Assembly: GCF_030818255.1 (NCBI RefSeq)
Contig: NZ_JAUTAG010000001.1
Span: forward strand, 2,852,001 to 2,916,000
Direction: 5' to 3'
DNA: 64,000 nucleotides
Source: Microbacterium sp. SORGH_AS_0969
GTDB lineage: Bacteria; Actinomycetota; Actinomycetes; Actinomycetales; Microbacteriaceae
Position numbers and translations under genes: made by a program. Under the pieces are notes generated by a model, which ran no database searches, had not been told where the DNA came from, and saw nothing but the letters and a program-made list of their open reading frames with translations. How positions within the stretch are numbered: the stretch's first letter is position 1; the number at the start of each line of letters is the position of its first letter. This document shows, one piece after another, positions 34,548 through 42,405 of this stretch.

Positions 34548-36007
34548 TTCTAACGGTGGTCGCAACACCCCAGATTTTGGGAGGTTGCGACCACCGTGTC
34601 GTTTTCGGAGGAGAAGGATCGTCGTCGGGATGAGTTCCTGACGCTGTTGAAGGAACTCGGCAGTGTGACGTTGGCTGCGCGAGCGCTCGGGATAAATCGG
34701 AATACGGGTTTCACCTGGGCCAGGAAGGCGGGGTTCCGTTCCGAGGGGAAGTTCCCGGCGCGGCCGCATCCGCGTCGGGGCGAGTATGCCCGGCTGCGCG
34801 GGGAAGGTGTGTCGCGGCGGGACGCCGCAGCGCAGGTCGGCATCCACGAGCGCACCGCACGGGATTGGGATCACGGGGTCCGGCATTCGCGGAACTCGCG
34901 GTTCTACCCGGACGGGCGACGCGTTGACTACTCGACTGGGCGCACCACGATGGAGTCCATGACGACCCCACCGCCCCGGGTTCCGGCGCAGATCGGTTCT
35001 CGGCTGCTGTCTCTGCAGGAGCGAGAGAAGATCGCCGATTTACGGCGGCTCGGGTGGACGTTGCGGTCGATTGGCCGGGAGTTGGACCGGGCAGCGTCGA
35101 CGATCAAGCGCGAACTCGACGCGCGCAGGGATGCGAACGGGCGTTACCTGCCGCACGCCGCTCACCGCGATGCCGCGGCGAAGAGGGTCCGGCCGAAGCC
35201 CGCGAAGCTGGCCCAGCCCGGACGGTTGCGGGAGTACGTCTCGGACCGGCTGAAGGAACAATGGTCTCCGGGACAGATCAGCGGCGTCCTGTCGCGAGAT
35301 CACGCGGGCGACGAGAGTATGCAGGTGAGCGCGGAGACGATTTACCAGGCGATTTACGTCCAGGCTCGCGGCGGTTTGAAACGCGAGGTCGCCGATGCGC
35401 TGCGCACCGGGCGCGCCCGCCGCAAACCGCACCGCACCCCCGAGCACCGCACGAGCCGTTTCGTTGATCCGATGGTGATGATCAGTGAGCGACCGCCGGA
35501 GGTCGCAGATCGCGCCGTCCCCGGGCATTGGGAGGGGGATCTGATCATGGGAGCTGGTAATCAGTCCGCGATCGTCACCCTCGTCGAACGCGCCACCCGC
35601 TACGTCATGCTCGGGCATCTGCCCGCCCGTGATCACACCGCCGAAACCGTCCGCGACGTCCTGGTGGGCCTGATCGGCAGCCTCCCGGCGCACCTGCGGG
35701 GGTCGCTCACCTGGGACCAAGGGACGGAGATGGCCGCGCACAAGGCGTTCACGGTCGCCACCGACGTCCCCGTCTACTTCTGCGACCCCGCCAGCCCCTG
35801 GCAGCGCGGATCGAACGAGAACACCAACGGCCTGCTCCGGCAGTACTTCCCGAAAGGCACCGACCTGTCCGTCTACGGTCCGGAAGACCTCGAGCACGTC
35901 GCCCAGAAACTCAACGGCCGCCCACGCAAAACGCTGGGCTGGGACACCCCAGCCCAGCGTCTGCTAGAACTCGTTTAGTTCAGTTGGTGTTGCGACGACC
36001 CCTAGAA
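34548..36007 (+). mobile_element. IS30-family insertion sequence, complete
   Basis: Imperfect terminal inverted repeats: TTCTAACGGTGGTCGCAACACC at the left is matched at 35986-36007 with three differences over 22 bases; the core GTCGCAACACC is identical. The element is about 1.46 kb with one transposase gene. The left end also holds a perfect 12-bp inverted repeat (34555-34566 and 34584-34595) that ends at the transposase start codon. A target duplication cannot be assigned securely. Inserted just after ndh. Confidence 0.85.
34596..35978 (+). CDS. IS30-family transposase
   Basis: 460 residues. The N-terminal 120 residues hold helix-turn-helix units for end binding (LGSVTLAARALGINRNTGFT; then VSRRDAAAQVGIHERTARDW) and a third, IS30-type one (LRRLGWTLRSIGRELDRAAS). 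The catalytic DDE core is intact: first Asp in GHWEGDLIMG, second Asp in SLTWDQGTEM, Glu in WQRGSNENTNGLLRQYFPKG. GTG 34596 directly follows the inner hairpin. A TTA leucine codon is present at 35040-35042, uncommon in this DNA. The gene appears intact and able to work. Confidence 0.92.
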   Translation: MSFSEEKDRRRDEFLTLLKELGSVTLAARALGINRNTGFTWARKAGFRSEGKFPARPHPRRGEYARLRGEGVSRRDAAAQVGIHERTARDWDHGVRHSRNSRFYPDGRRVDYSTGRTTMESMTTPPPRVPAQIGSRLLSLQEREKIADLRRLGWTLRSIGRELDRAASTIKRELDARRDANGRYLPHAAHRDAAAKRVRPKPAKLAQPGRLREYVSDRLKEQWSPGQISGVLSRDHAGDESMQVSAETIYQAIYVQARGGLKREVADALRTGRARRKPHRTPEHRTSRFVDPMVMISERPPEVADRAVPGHWEGDLIMGAGNQSAIVTLVERATRYVMLGHLPARDHTAETVRDVLVGLIGSLPAHLRGSLTWDQGTEMAAHKAFTVATDVPVYFCDPASPWQRGSNENTNGLLRQYFPKGTDLSVYGPEDLEHVAQKLNGRPRKTLGWDTPAQRLLELV

Positions 36008-36019
36008 ACCGCCCTCTGG

Positions 36020-36585
36020 GTGCGGGGGTCTCGTCGTTCCCGGATGCCACGGCGCCGACGCCACGGCATCGGGTGCCGTCGTGCGGAGTTGATGGTCGAC
36101 TCGCCGTCCGGGGTCGTCGTGTGGCGGCGTGTCGGGTGCGGACTCCGCCGGACGGTACAGCAGTGCCGTGGGGGTCTGGGTGGTTCCGGATGCCGCGACC
36201 CCGGCGCGGTGGCATCGGGTGCCGTCGTGCGGAGTTGATGATCGACTCGCTGTCCGGGTCGTCGTGTGGCGGCGTGTCGGGTGCGGACTCCGCCGGACGG
36301 TACGGCGGTGCCGTGGGGGTCTGGGTGGTTCCGGATGCCGCGGCACCGGTGCGGTGGCATCGGGTGCCGTCGTGCGGAGTTGATGGTCGACCCGCCGCTC
36401 GGCGCCGTCGTATGGCGGCGTGTCGGGTGCGGACTCCGCCGGACGGTACAGCGGTGCCGTGGGGGCTCGAGTGGTTCCGGATGCCGCGACCTCGGCGCGG
36501 TGGCATCCGGTGCCGTCGTGCGGAGTTCATGGCCGACGCGCCGCCCCGGCACGCCCGCTGGCGGCGTGTCGCGACCGATGTCCGA
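36020..36585. repeat. Tandem array, unit about 146 bp, four copies
   Basis: GTGCCGTCGTGCGGAGTT starts at 36073, 36219, 36364 and, with small changes, 36510, so the unit is 145-146 bp. A partial unit precedes the first. Each unit contains the same three-word palindrome seen at 18.4 and 61.1 kb (left words from GTGCCGTC to CGCCG; right words CGGCGTGTC, GACTCCGC, GACGGTAC). Spacers between words are also conserved between units. Reading frames over it are unstable because the period is not a multiple of three; I see no gene. It begins 13 bases after the IS30 end. Confidence 0.9.
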
Positions 36586-36671
36586 CTGACGGCCCGCCGC
36601 GCGCATGACCGAGCCCTGGGGCGTTCCTCTTACCGGTACCCGGAGCTACCCGCGATACGGTTGAGCCTCGG

Positions 36672-36744
36672 GCCCCCGTAGCCCAATGGCAGAGGCAGGC
36701 GACTTAAAATCGCTTCAGTGTGGGTTCGAGTCCCACCGGGGGTA
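36672..36744 (+). tRNA. tRNA-Leu (anticodon UAA), short variable arm
   Basis: A full cloverleaf of 73 bases: acceptor GCCCCCG with CGGGGGT (one G-U pair at the end), D arm with AATGGCAGA, anticodon stem GGCGA/TCGCT around loop CTTAAAA, five-base variable region TCAGT, T arm GTGGG-TTCGAGT-CCCAC and discriminator A. Anticodon UAA reads UUA. CCA is not encoded. Bacterial leucine tRNAs usually have a long variable arm; this one does not. Confidence 0.88.
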
Positions 36745-36849
36745 CTGGCCCTGATCCACATCCGCTGAGAGTCCCCGCCACCCCCCGGTTCCCCGCCCCG
36801 GGCCACAGTTACACTGAAGGGCAATCTTCCGAACGGAGTGTGGGGACTT

Positions 36850-37419
36850 ATGTGGGAGTGGCTCGTACCGGTCTTGGTGATCGTCGGCATCGTGGTGATC
36901 GCCGGCATCTACCTGTGGGCCACCTACAACTCGCTCGTCGCGCTGAACGTGCGCGTCGACGAGGCGTGGAGTGACATCACGGTCCAGCTCAAGCGCCGCG
37001 CCGACCTGCTCCCGAATCTCATCGAGACGGTGAAGGGGTACGCGGCCCACGAGAAGGCCGTGTTCGAGAACGTCACGCGCGCTCGTGCCGAGACGCTCTC
37101 GGCCGAGAGCCCTGCGGCCGCCGGCGTCGCCGAGGGACACATGCAACAGGCCCTGAAATCATTGTTCGCCGTCGCCGAGGCATACCCGCAGCTTCAGGCG
37201 AGCCAGAACTTCCTGCAGCTGCAGCACTCGATCGTCGACACCGAAGACAAGATCCAGGCCTCGCGTCGCTTCTACAACGGTGGCGTCCGCGAGCTCAACA
37301 CGAAGATCAAGGTCTTCCCGAACAACCTGTTCGCCCGGCAGCTCGGCTTCAGCGAGCGGGAGTTCTTCGAGGTCGTCGACGGCGCGGCCATCGCCGAACC
37401 ACCTCGCGTCCAGTTCTGA
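36850..37419 (+). CDS. LemA family protein
   Basis: 189 residues. One N-terminal membrane helix (VPVLVIVGIVVIAGIYLW), then the family core NSLVALNVRVDEAWSDI, QLKRRADLLPNLIETVKGYA and the alpha-helical bundle to AYPQLQASQNFLQLQ and NTEDKIQASRRFYNG-like (here DTEDKIQASRRFYN), ending IKVFPNNLFARQLGF. LemA proteins expose a short N-terminus outside and a coiled domain inside. Their role is unknown; they often accompany M48 or TPM-domain proteins, neither of which is adjacent here. ATG 36850 places the helix right at the start. TACACT at 36810-36815 is a possible -10. Confidence 0.92.
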   Translation: MWEWLVPVLVIVGIVVIAGIYLWATYNSLVALNVRVDEAWSDITVQLKRRADLLPNLIETVKGYAAHEKAVFENVTRARAETLSAESPAAAGVAEGHMQQALKSLFAVAEAYPQLQASQNFLQLQHSIVDTEDKIQASRRFYNGGVRELNTKIKVFPNNLFARQLGFSEREFFEVVDGAAIAEPPRVQF

Positions 37420-37423
37420 CCGA

Positions 37424-37454
37424 ACGCGCCCCCTCCGTATCGGAGGGGGCGCGT
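37424..37454. terminator. Bidirectional terminator between lemA and the YcaQ-like gene
   Basis: Perfect 13-bp stem (ACGCGCCCCCTCC with its complement), 5-base loop GTATC, between convergent genes and ending in TTT on the plus strand. Confidence 0.85.
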
Positions 37455-37455
37455 T

Positions 37456-38697
37456 TCAGGTCGAGCGCCCGTCGGGATGCTCGTGGCGCTCCGCGCTGAG
37501 CGCGCCCGCCAGGGCATCCGCGGCGTCGCCCCACCGGGAAACGGTTACGCGGTCGAGGTCCTGCCAGCGCGCAGCCGTGAGCAACTCGGCCGCGAGTCGC
37601 TCGGTGGCATCCGGGGGCGCGCCGTGCTCCCACCACGCCGACTGCACGCGGAGGGCGCTGGACGCGCGGTCGGCCTTGAGGTCCACGCGACCCACGACGT
37701 CGTCGCCGATGATCACCGGGAGCGAGTAGTAGCCGAACCGGCGCTGGGGAGCCGGCGTGTAGATCTCGATGCGGTAGTCGAAGTCGAACAGCCGCTCCGC
37801 GCGGTCGCGGAACCAGACGACCGGATCGAAGGGCGTCAGGATCGCCGCCGCATCCACGCGGCGGGGGTGCGCGGCATCCCGATGCAGCCATGCCTTCGCG
37901 GGCCGTCCGCCCACCTCCCACCCCTCGACCTGTACCGGGATCAGCTCACCGGCCTCGACGAGGTCGTGCACGGCGGCCATCACCGCCGGCCGATCTCGGA
38001 TGCGCCAATAGTCTGCGAGGTCGGCCGCCGTCGCCACCCCGTACGCCACCGCGGCCCGCCGCACGAGCTCGGTGACGGCTACCTGGCGCGCCACGGTGGT
38101 CTCGAGCGCCGAGGGCGGAAGGACATCGGATGCCAGCGCATACCGCCGCTCGAACCCCCGTCGCCCCGCGATCGCGACGTCGCCGAAGAGCCAGAGGCGC
38201 TCGAGGCCGTTCTTGACGTCGTCCCAGCCCCACCACGACCCTCGTGAGCCACGGCGAGCATCGTGCTCGATCTCGGCCGGCCGCAGCGGGCCGCGCGCGG
38301 CGAGCTCGTCGCGCAGCCACTGCATCAGCGGCTGATTGGCCGCGGCCCAGGCATCGCTGCCGTACTTGTCGCGGAGCGCGTCGTGGCGGAACTGCAGCAA
38401 CGGCCAGTCGTCGACGGAGACGAGGGATGCCACATGCGCCCAGGACTCGGTCCACTTCGGGCGGCGCGAGAAGGCGAGCTTGTCGAGCAGGGCCGTGTCG
38501 TACGCGCCGAGGCGCGCGAAGAGCGGCATGTAGTGCGAGCGTGAGAAGACGTTGACCGAGTCGATCTGCAGGATCCGCATGCGGTGCAGCGCCGCCGTGA
38601 TCTGACGCGTGCCGACCGTCTCGGGGCGAGGGCGGGCGAAGCCCTGGGCGGCCAGGGCGATGCGGCGTGCGTCGGCGCGGCGGAGCGTCGTGATCAT
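37456..38697 (-). CDS. YcaQ/AlkX-type winged-helix DNA glycosylase
   Basis: 413 residues. The catalytic loop of this HTH_42 superfamily is seen as LQIDSVNVFSRSHYMPLFARLG; the Gln-x-Asp (QID) form is that of the YcaQ branch, which opens DNA interstrand cross-links and excises alkylated purines, whereas AlkZ has Gln-x-Gln. Also visible: LMQWLRDELAARGPL, the WGWDDVKNGLERLWLFGD block, the winged-helix part VATAADLADYWRI, and the end LTPFDPVVWFRDRAERLFDFDYR with Y-S-L-P-V-I. ATG 38697 is chosen since TACGGT ends 7 bases upstream. Divergent from the AI-2E-family gene by 70 bases. Confidence 0.9.
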   Translation of the reverse strand: MITTLRRADARRIALAAQGFARPRPETVGTRQITAALHRMRILQIDSVNVFSRSHYMPLFARLGAYDTALLDKLAFSRRPKWTESWAHVASLVSVDDWPLLQFRHDALRDKYGSDAWAAANQPLMQWLRDELAARGPLRPAEIEHDARRGSRGSWWGWDDVKNGLERLWLFGDVAIAGRRGFERRYALASDVLPPSALETTVARQVAVTELVRRAAVAYGVATAADLADYWRIRDRPAVMAAVHDLVEAGELIPVQVEGWEVGGRPAKAWLHRDAAHPRRVDAAAILTPFDPVVWFRDRAERLFDFDYRIEIYTPAPQRRFGYYSLPVIIGDDVVGRVDLKADRASSALRVQSAWWEHGAPPDATERLAAELLTAARWQDLDRVTVSRWGDAADALAGALSAERHEHPDGRST

Positions 38698-38704
38698 GCG
38701 TCTC

Positions 38705-38710
38705 ACCGTA
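38705..38710 (-). promoter_or_regulatory. -10 hexamer of the leaderless YcaQ-like gene
   Basis: TACGGT on the minus strand, 7 bases before the ATG at 38697. Confidence 0.55.
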
Positions 38711-38755
38711 GCCACAGCCTCCGACATCACGGCGATCGCGCAGGGAGCGCGGCGG

Positions 38756-38761
38756 TAGGCT
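38756..38761 (+). promoter_or_regulatory. -10 hexamer of the leaderless AI-2E-family gene
   Basis: TAGGCT, 6 bases before the ATG at 38768. Confidence 0.6.
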
Positions 38762-38767
38762 GACAGG

Positions 38768-39958
38768 ATGACCGGACCCGATCCCGAGCCTCGCGGGTCG
38801 TTCCTCGACGCCCTCCGACGGCGCACGGTTTCGAGCGATCTTCAGCCTCCGATACCCCCGGCGCTCCGGCAGACCACGGCGTACGCGTGGCGGCTGCTCG
38901 TCATCGCCGCGGCCGTCGGCGTCGTCATCTGGGTCGTCATCCAGCTGAAGCTGCTCGTGATCCCTCTCCTGGTCGCGATCCTCGTCACGGCGCTCGTCTG
39001 GCCGGCGTTCTCGTTCCTGCAGCGTCACCGCTGGCCCAAGTGGCTCGCCATCGTCGTCACGGTGCTCGGGACCATCGCGATCATCTCGGGCCTCGTCTGG
39101 CTCGCTGTCTGGCAGATCTCGCGCGAGTTCGCCTCGGTCCAGAACCGCACGGTGCTCGCGGTCGAGCAGTTCCGCCAATACCTCATCGACGGCCCCCTGC
39201 ATCTGAGCGCCCAGCAGATCGACGACGGGCTGACCCAGGCGGGAACTTTCCTGCAACAGCAGGCGGAACTCCTGTGGACCGGTGCCCTCGCCATCGGTAC
39301 GACTCTCGGCCACGTCGGCACCGGGGTGCTGCTGACGCTCTTCATCCTGCTGTGCCTGCTCGCCGACGGTGGCGGCATCTGGCGCTGGACCACGCGCCTG
39401 TTCCCGCGCGTCGCGCGCCCGGCCGTCGACGGCGCGGGCCGGGCCGGATGGCGCACGGTCAAGAGCTACGCGCGCACGCAGCTGCTCGTCGCGACGATCG
39501 ACGCGATCGGTATCGGCCTCGGCGCCTTCCTTCTCGGTGTGCCGCTGTCGATCCCGATCGGGGTGCTGGTCTTCCTCGGGGCGTTCATCCCGTTCGTCGG
39601 AGCCGTGGCCACCGGCGCCCTCGCCGTGTTCATCGCGCTCGTCTACAACGGCCCGCTCATCGCGCTGTTCATGCTCATCGTCGTCCTGGGTGTGCAGCAG
39701 GTCGAGAGTCACATCCTCCAGCCGATTCTCATGGGCTCGGCCGTGAAGGTGCACCCGCTCGCCGTCGTCCTGGTCGTCGCCGGCGGAGCCATGATCGGCG
39801 GGATCGCCGGTGCGCTGTTCGCCGTGCCCCTCGCGGCGTTCGTCAACGTGGTCGCGGTTTACCTCAGTTCCAAGGCCTGGGAGCACGAGGGCCAGCCACT
39901 GGCGTCTCGCGATCTCATCTGGCAGACCGTCCCGCGCGAGCGCGGAAGGAGATCATGA
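38768..39958 (+). CDS. AI-2E (PerM/TqsA) family transporter
   Basis: 396 residues, eight hydrophobic segments as expected for this family. The central extracytoplasmic region (REFASVQNRTVLAVEQF) and the signature near the end, FIPFVGAVATGALAV and GVQQVESHILQPILMG, then VHPLAVVLVVAGG and GIAGALFAVPLAAFVNVV, are clear. Members export autoinducer-2, or act as Na+(Li+)/H+ antiporters or general efflux carriers; which applies here is unknown. The stop codon overlaps the threonine dehydratase start (ATGA), so the genes share a transcript, though no metabolic reason is apparent. Confidence 0.9.
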   Translation: MTGPDPEPRGSFLDALRRRTVSSDLQPPIPPALRQTTAYAWRLLVIAAAVGVVIWVVIQLKLLVIPLLVAILVTALVWPAFSFLQRHRWPKWLAIVVTVLGTIAIISGLVWLAVWQISREFASVQNRTVLAVEQFRQYLIDGPLHLSAQQIDDGLTQAGTFLQQQAELLWTGALAIGTTLGHVGTGVLLTLFILLCLLADGGGIWRWTTRLFPRVARPAVDGAGRAGWRTVKSYARTQLLVATIDAIGIGLGAFLLGVPLSIPIGVLVFLGAFIPFVGAVATGALAVFIALVYNGPLIALFMLIVVLGVQQVESHILQPILMGSAVKVHPLAVVLVVAGGAMIGGIAGALFAVPLAAFVNVVAVYLSSKAWEHEGQPLASRDLIWQTVPRERGRRS

Positions 39959-41184
39959 ACGACACTCCCACCCTGGCCGAGTTCGAGGATGCCGCGCATG
40001 CTCTGCGCGGCATCATCACGCGGACTCCGCTCGACGAGTCGCTGCACCTCACCGAGCTGCTCGGCGTTCCCGTCAACCTCAAGCTCGAGAACCTGCAACG
40101 GACCGGCTCGTTCAAGATCCGCGGCGCCACCTACCGTCTGTCGCGTCTGACGGCGGAGGAGCGCGCGCGCGGAGTCGTCGCCGCGTCCGCCGGCAATCAC
40201 GCGCAGGGCGTCGCGCTGGCGGCCCAGCAGCTCGGGATCCCCGCGACGATCTTCATGCCGCTGGGCGTCCCCGTGCCGAAGCTGCTGGCCACGCGCGGGT
40301 ACGGTGCCGAGGTGATCCTCGAGGGCGCCACCGTCGAGACGCCACTGCGCCTTGCAGCCGAGTTCGCCGAGCGCACCGGGGCCGTGCTGATCCACCCGTT
40401 CGACCACCGCGACATCATCGTCGGGCAGGGCACGCTCGGGCTCGAGCTCGTCGAAGACATGCCCGACCTCGAGACGATCATCGTGGGTATCGGCGGGGGA
40501 GGGCTGGCGGCCGGCGTCGCCGCGGCGGTCAAGGCCCGCGCCGCGGCGGAGGGTCGCGAGGTGCGCATCATCGGCGTGCAGGCGCACAACTCCGCCGCGT
40601 ACCCGTCGTCGCTCGCCGCCGGGTACCCGATGCAGGTCGAGACGACCCCGACGATCGCCGACGGCATCGCTGTCGCGCGTCCCGGCGATCTGCCGTTCGA
40701 ACTCATCCGGCAGTACATCGACGAGGTCGTCACCGTCACCGAGGACGACATCGCGCGCGCTCTGCTCGTGCTCCTCGAGCGGGCGAAGCAGGTCGTCGAG
40801 CCCGCAGGAGCCGTCGGGGTCGCCGCGATCCTCGCCGGCAAGATCCAGGCGACCGGACCGACCGTGACGATCCTGTCCGGAGGGAACATCGACCCCCTGC
40901 TGCTGCAGCGCGTCGTGGCGCACGGTCTCTCGGCATCCGGTCGATACATGTCGCTGCGGATCCCCTTGCCCGACCGTCCCGGCCAGCTCGCGCGCGTCTC
41001 GGAGCTTCTCGCGCAGGTGGGCGCGAACGTCATCGAGGTGCTCCACACGCGCCACGGACAGGGCCTGCAGATCAGCGAGGTGATCCTGCAGCTGAGCGTT
41101 GAGACCCGTGGAGCCGAGCACCGCGCGCTGGTGATCCAGACGCTCGAAGACGCCGGCTTCATCGCCACGGTCGTCCCCGACTGA
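39955..41184 (+). CDS. ilvA: Threonine dehydratase (PLP-dependent, with C-terminal ACT domain)
   Basis: 409 residues. Deaminates L-threonine to 2-oxobutanoate for isoleucine biosynthesis or threonine breakdown. The PLP lysine is in LQRTGSFKIRGATYRL, the cofactor-phosphate loop is GIGGGGLAAGV, and SAGNHAQGVALAA and LSGGNIDPLLLQ are conserved. The C-terminal ~75 residues (RIPLPDRPGQLARVSELL to LHTRHGQGLQISEV) form one ACT-type domain. A single ACT domain is typical of the shorter biodegradative-like group and leaves isoleucine control uncertain. ATG 39955 follows AAGGAG by 4 bases and overlaps the upstream gene. Confidence 0.93.
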   Translation: MNDTPTLAEFEDAAHALRGIITRTPLDESLHLTELLGVPVNLKLENLQRTGSFKIRGATYRLSRLTAEERARGVVAASAGNHAQGVALAAQQLGIPATIFMPLGVPVPKLLATRGYGAEVILEGATVETPLRLAAEFAERTGAVLIHPFDHRDIIVGQGTLGLELVEDMPDLETIIVGIGGGGLAAGVAAAVKARAAAEGREVRIIGVQAHNSAAYPSSLAAGYPMQVETTPTIADGIAVARPGDLPFELIRQYIDEVVTVTEDDIARALLVLLERAKQVVEPAGAVGVAAILAGKIQATGPTVTILSGGNIDPLLLQRVVAHGLSASGRYMSLRIPLPDRPGQLARVSELLAQVGANVIEVLHTRHGQGLQISEVILQLSVETRGAEHRALVIQTLEDAGFIATVVPD

Positions 41185-41195
41185 GGCTACCCGGG

Positions 41196-41263
41196 GTTTG
41201 GGGCGCGTTCTGCCGTTTGGGGCGGGGGATTTCGCGCCCCAAATGGCAAAATCCGCCCCAAAC
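41196..41263. repeat. Nested palindrome built from the word TTTGGGGCG
   Basis: GTTTGGGGCG (41196-41205) pairs with CGCCCCAAAC (41254-41263), and inside TGCCGTTTGGGGCG (41211-41224) faces CGCGCCCCAAATGGCA (41233-41248). The word TTTGGGGCG is thus present twice forward and twice reversed. It lies 11 bases after the ilvA stop codon, between convergent genes, next to an ordinary terminator. Confidence 0.8.
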
Positions 41264-41305
41264 CGGCACGCGCACCCCTGCGCGCGCCCCCGATCACGCA
41301 GACGA

Positions 41306-41342
41306 CGCGAGCCGCTCACCCCGAACGGGGGAGCGGCTCGCG
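41306..41342. terminator. Bidirectional terminator between ilvA and greA
   Basis: A perfect 12-bp stem, CGCGAGCCGCTC with its complement, extended inside by CCCC/GGGG. It lies 10 bases from the greA stop codon. Confidence 0.8.
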
Positions 41343-41352
41343 ATCGTGGGGC

Positions 41353-41844
41353 TTACTGACCGGAGTAGGTCTCGACCTTGAGGATCTCGACCGAGATCTC
41401 CTTGCCGTTGGGGGCGGTGTACGAACCCTTCTCGCCCTCCTTGAGGCCGATGATCGCCGCACCCAGCGGGGAGGCCTCGCTGTAGACGTCGAGCTCGGAG
41501 TTCGCCGCGATCTCGCGGTTGCCGAGCAGGAACTTCTCCTCGCCGCCGGCGACGACGGCGGTCACGACGGTGCCCGACTCGACCACGCCGTGGCTCTCGG
41601 GTGCCTCGCCGACCTTCGCGTCCTTCAGGAGCTGCTGCAGCGTGCGGATACGTGCTTCCTGCTTGCCCTGCTCGTCCTTCGCGGCGTGGTAGCCACCGTT
41701 CTCTTTCAGGTCGCCCTCTTCGCGGGCGGCTTCGATGCGCTTCGCGATCTCTTCACGGCCGGTGGTCGAGAGGTGCTCGAGCTCCTGAGCCAGACGGTCG
41801 TAGGCGTCCTGGGTGAGGAACGTCACCTGAGCGTCGTGGGACAC
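41353..41844 (-). CDS. greA: Transcription elongation factor GreA
   Basis: 163 residues. The N-terminal coiled-coil enters the secondary channel of RNA polymerase and stimulates cleavage of backtracked RNA. The acidic tip and its surroundings are visible: RIEAAREEGDLKENGGYHAAKDEQG, here with Asp-Leu-Lys-Glu-Asn at the turn. The C-terminal domain has SPLGAAIIGLKEGEKGSY. This spelling of the tip is typical of actinobacterial GreA. GTG 41844 has GAAGGAG 5-6 bases upstream. It precedes the DUF4307-gene end by about 100 bases on the same strand, so it may be its own unit or second in an operon. Confidence 0.95.
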   Translation of the reverse strand: MSHDAQVTFLTQDAYDRLAQELEHLSTTGREEIAKRIEAAREEGDLKENGGYHAAKDEQGKQEARIRTLQQLLKDAKVGEAPESHGVVESGTVVTAVVAGGEEKFLLGNREIAANSELDVYSEASPLGAAIIGLKEGEKGSYTAPNGKEISVEILKVETYSGQ

Positions 41845-41946
41845 GATTACTCCTTCGTCGAGGGCGAGCGGCGTTCATCGAGTGTGCCGCCCGGGTATAT
41901 GTCGAACGCCCCGGCATCGAGCCGGGGCGCGTCATCTGAGGCTATT

Positions 41947-42342
41947 TTACGGCACCCAGCAAGAGTTGACAAAACCCGTGGTCGCCAGCGCGAGGGTCGG
42001 AATCTCCTCCGAGAAGGCCCGGCTGTGATCTTCGGATGCCGGGTACTCGACGACCCGCCATCCGACCGTTCCGTGATCTTCGTCCTGCGCCTCGATCGCG
42101 CATGCCACGGGTTCACCGACGGGGGCCGTGAACTGGAAGGAGATCGTGACGGCGCTCGCATCCGTGACGGTGAAGCCCGTGTCGGTCGCCGTGACCGACC
42201 GCAGGGTGTTCGACACGGTGGTCCACCCCAGCAGCGCCGTGAGCGTCAGCGCGACGACGCCGACGATGCTCCACAGCACGATCCGGCGGCGGGGTGACGT
42301 GCGCCGACCGTAGCGCTCATCGAGCATCTCCTGCGTCGTCAT
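41947..42342 (-). CDS. DUF4307 membrane protein
   Basis: 131 residues from ATG 42342, with GGAGAG upstream. The N-terminus ERYGRRTSPRRR is basic, then comes one membrane helix (IVLWSIVGVVALTLTALLGW), then an extracytoplasmic beta-rich domain with two Cys residues (ACAIEAQDEDHGTVGWRVVE; NSCWVP at the end) that may form a disulfide. This matches DUF4307, an actinobacterial family often found next to greA, as here. The function is unknown. An early stop (TAA) lies in a short T/A-rich stretch. Confidence 0.85.
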   Translation of the reverse strand: MTTQEMLDERYGRRTSPRRRIVLWSIVGVVALTLTALLGWTTVSNTLRSVTATDTGFTVTDASAVTISFQFTAPVGEPVACAIEAQDEDHGTVGWRVVEYPASEDHSRAFSEEIPTLALATTGFVNSCWVP

Positions 42343-42405
42343 GGTCTCTCCGGGCTTTAGGCTGGAGTTCCAGGCTACGCGCTTCCGCCCGGACCGAAGG
42401 ACTCC

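Noticed and set aside
36020..36585. A CRISPR array
   Set aside because: The unit is 146 bp with almost no variable spacer and internal palindromes. CRISPR repeats are 24-47 bp with unique spacers. No cas genes are present.
36073..36681. Repeat-protein genes on either strand in the array
   Set aside because: The 145/146-bp period is not a multiple of three, so each unit would be read in a different frame. No ribosome sites or recognisable domain.
36672..36744. An ochre-suppressor tRNA
   Set aside because: With a seven-base loop CTTAAAA the anticodon is UAA, which reads the leucine codon UUA. A suppressor of UAA would need anticodon UUA.
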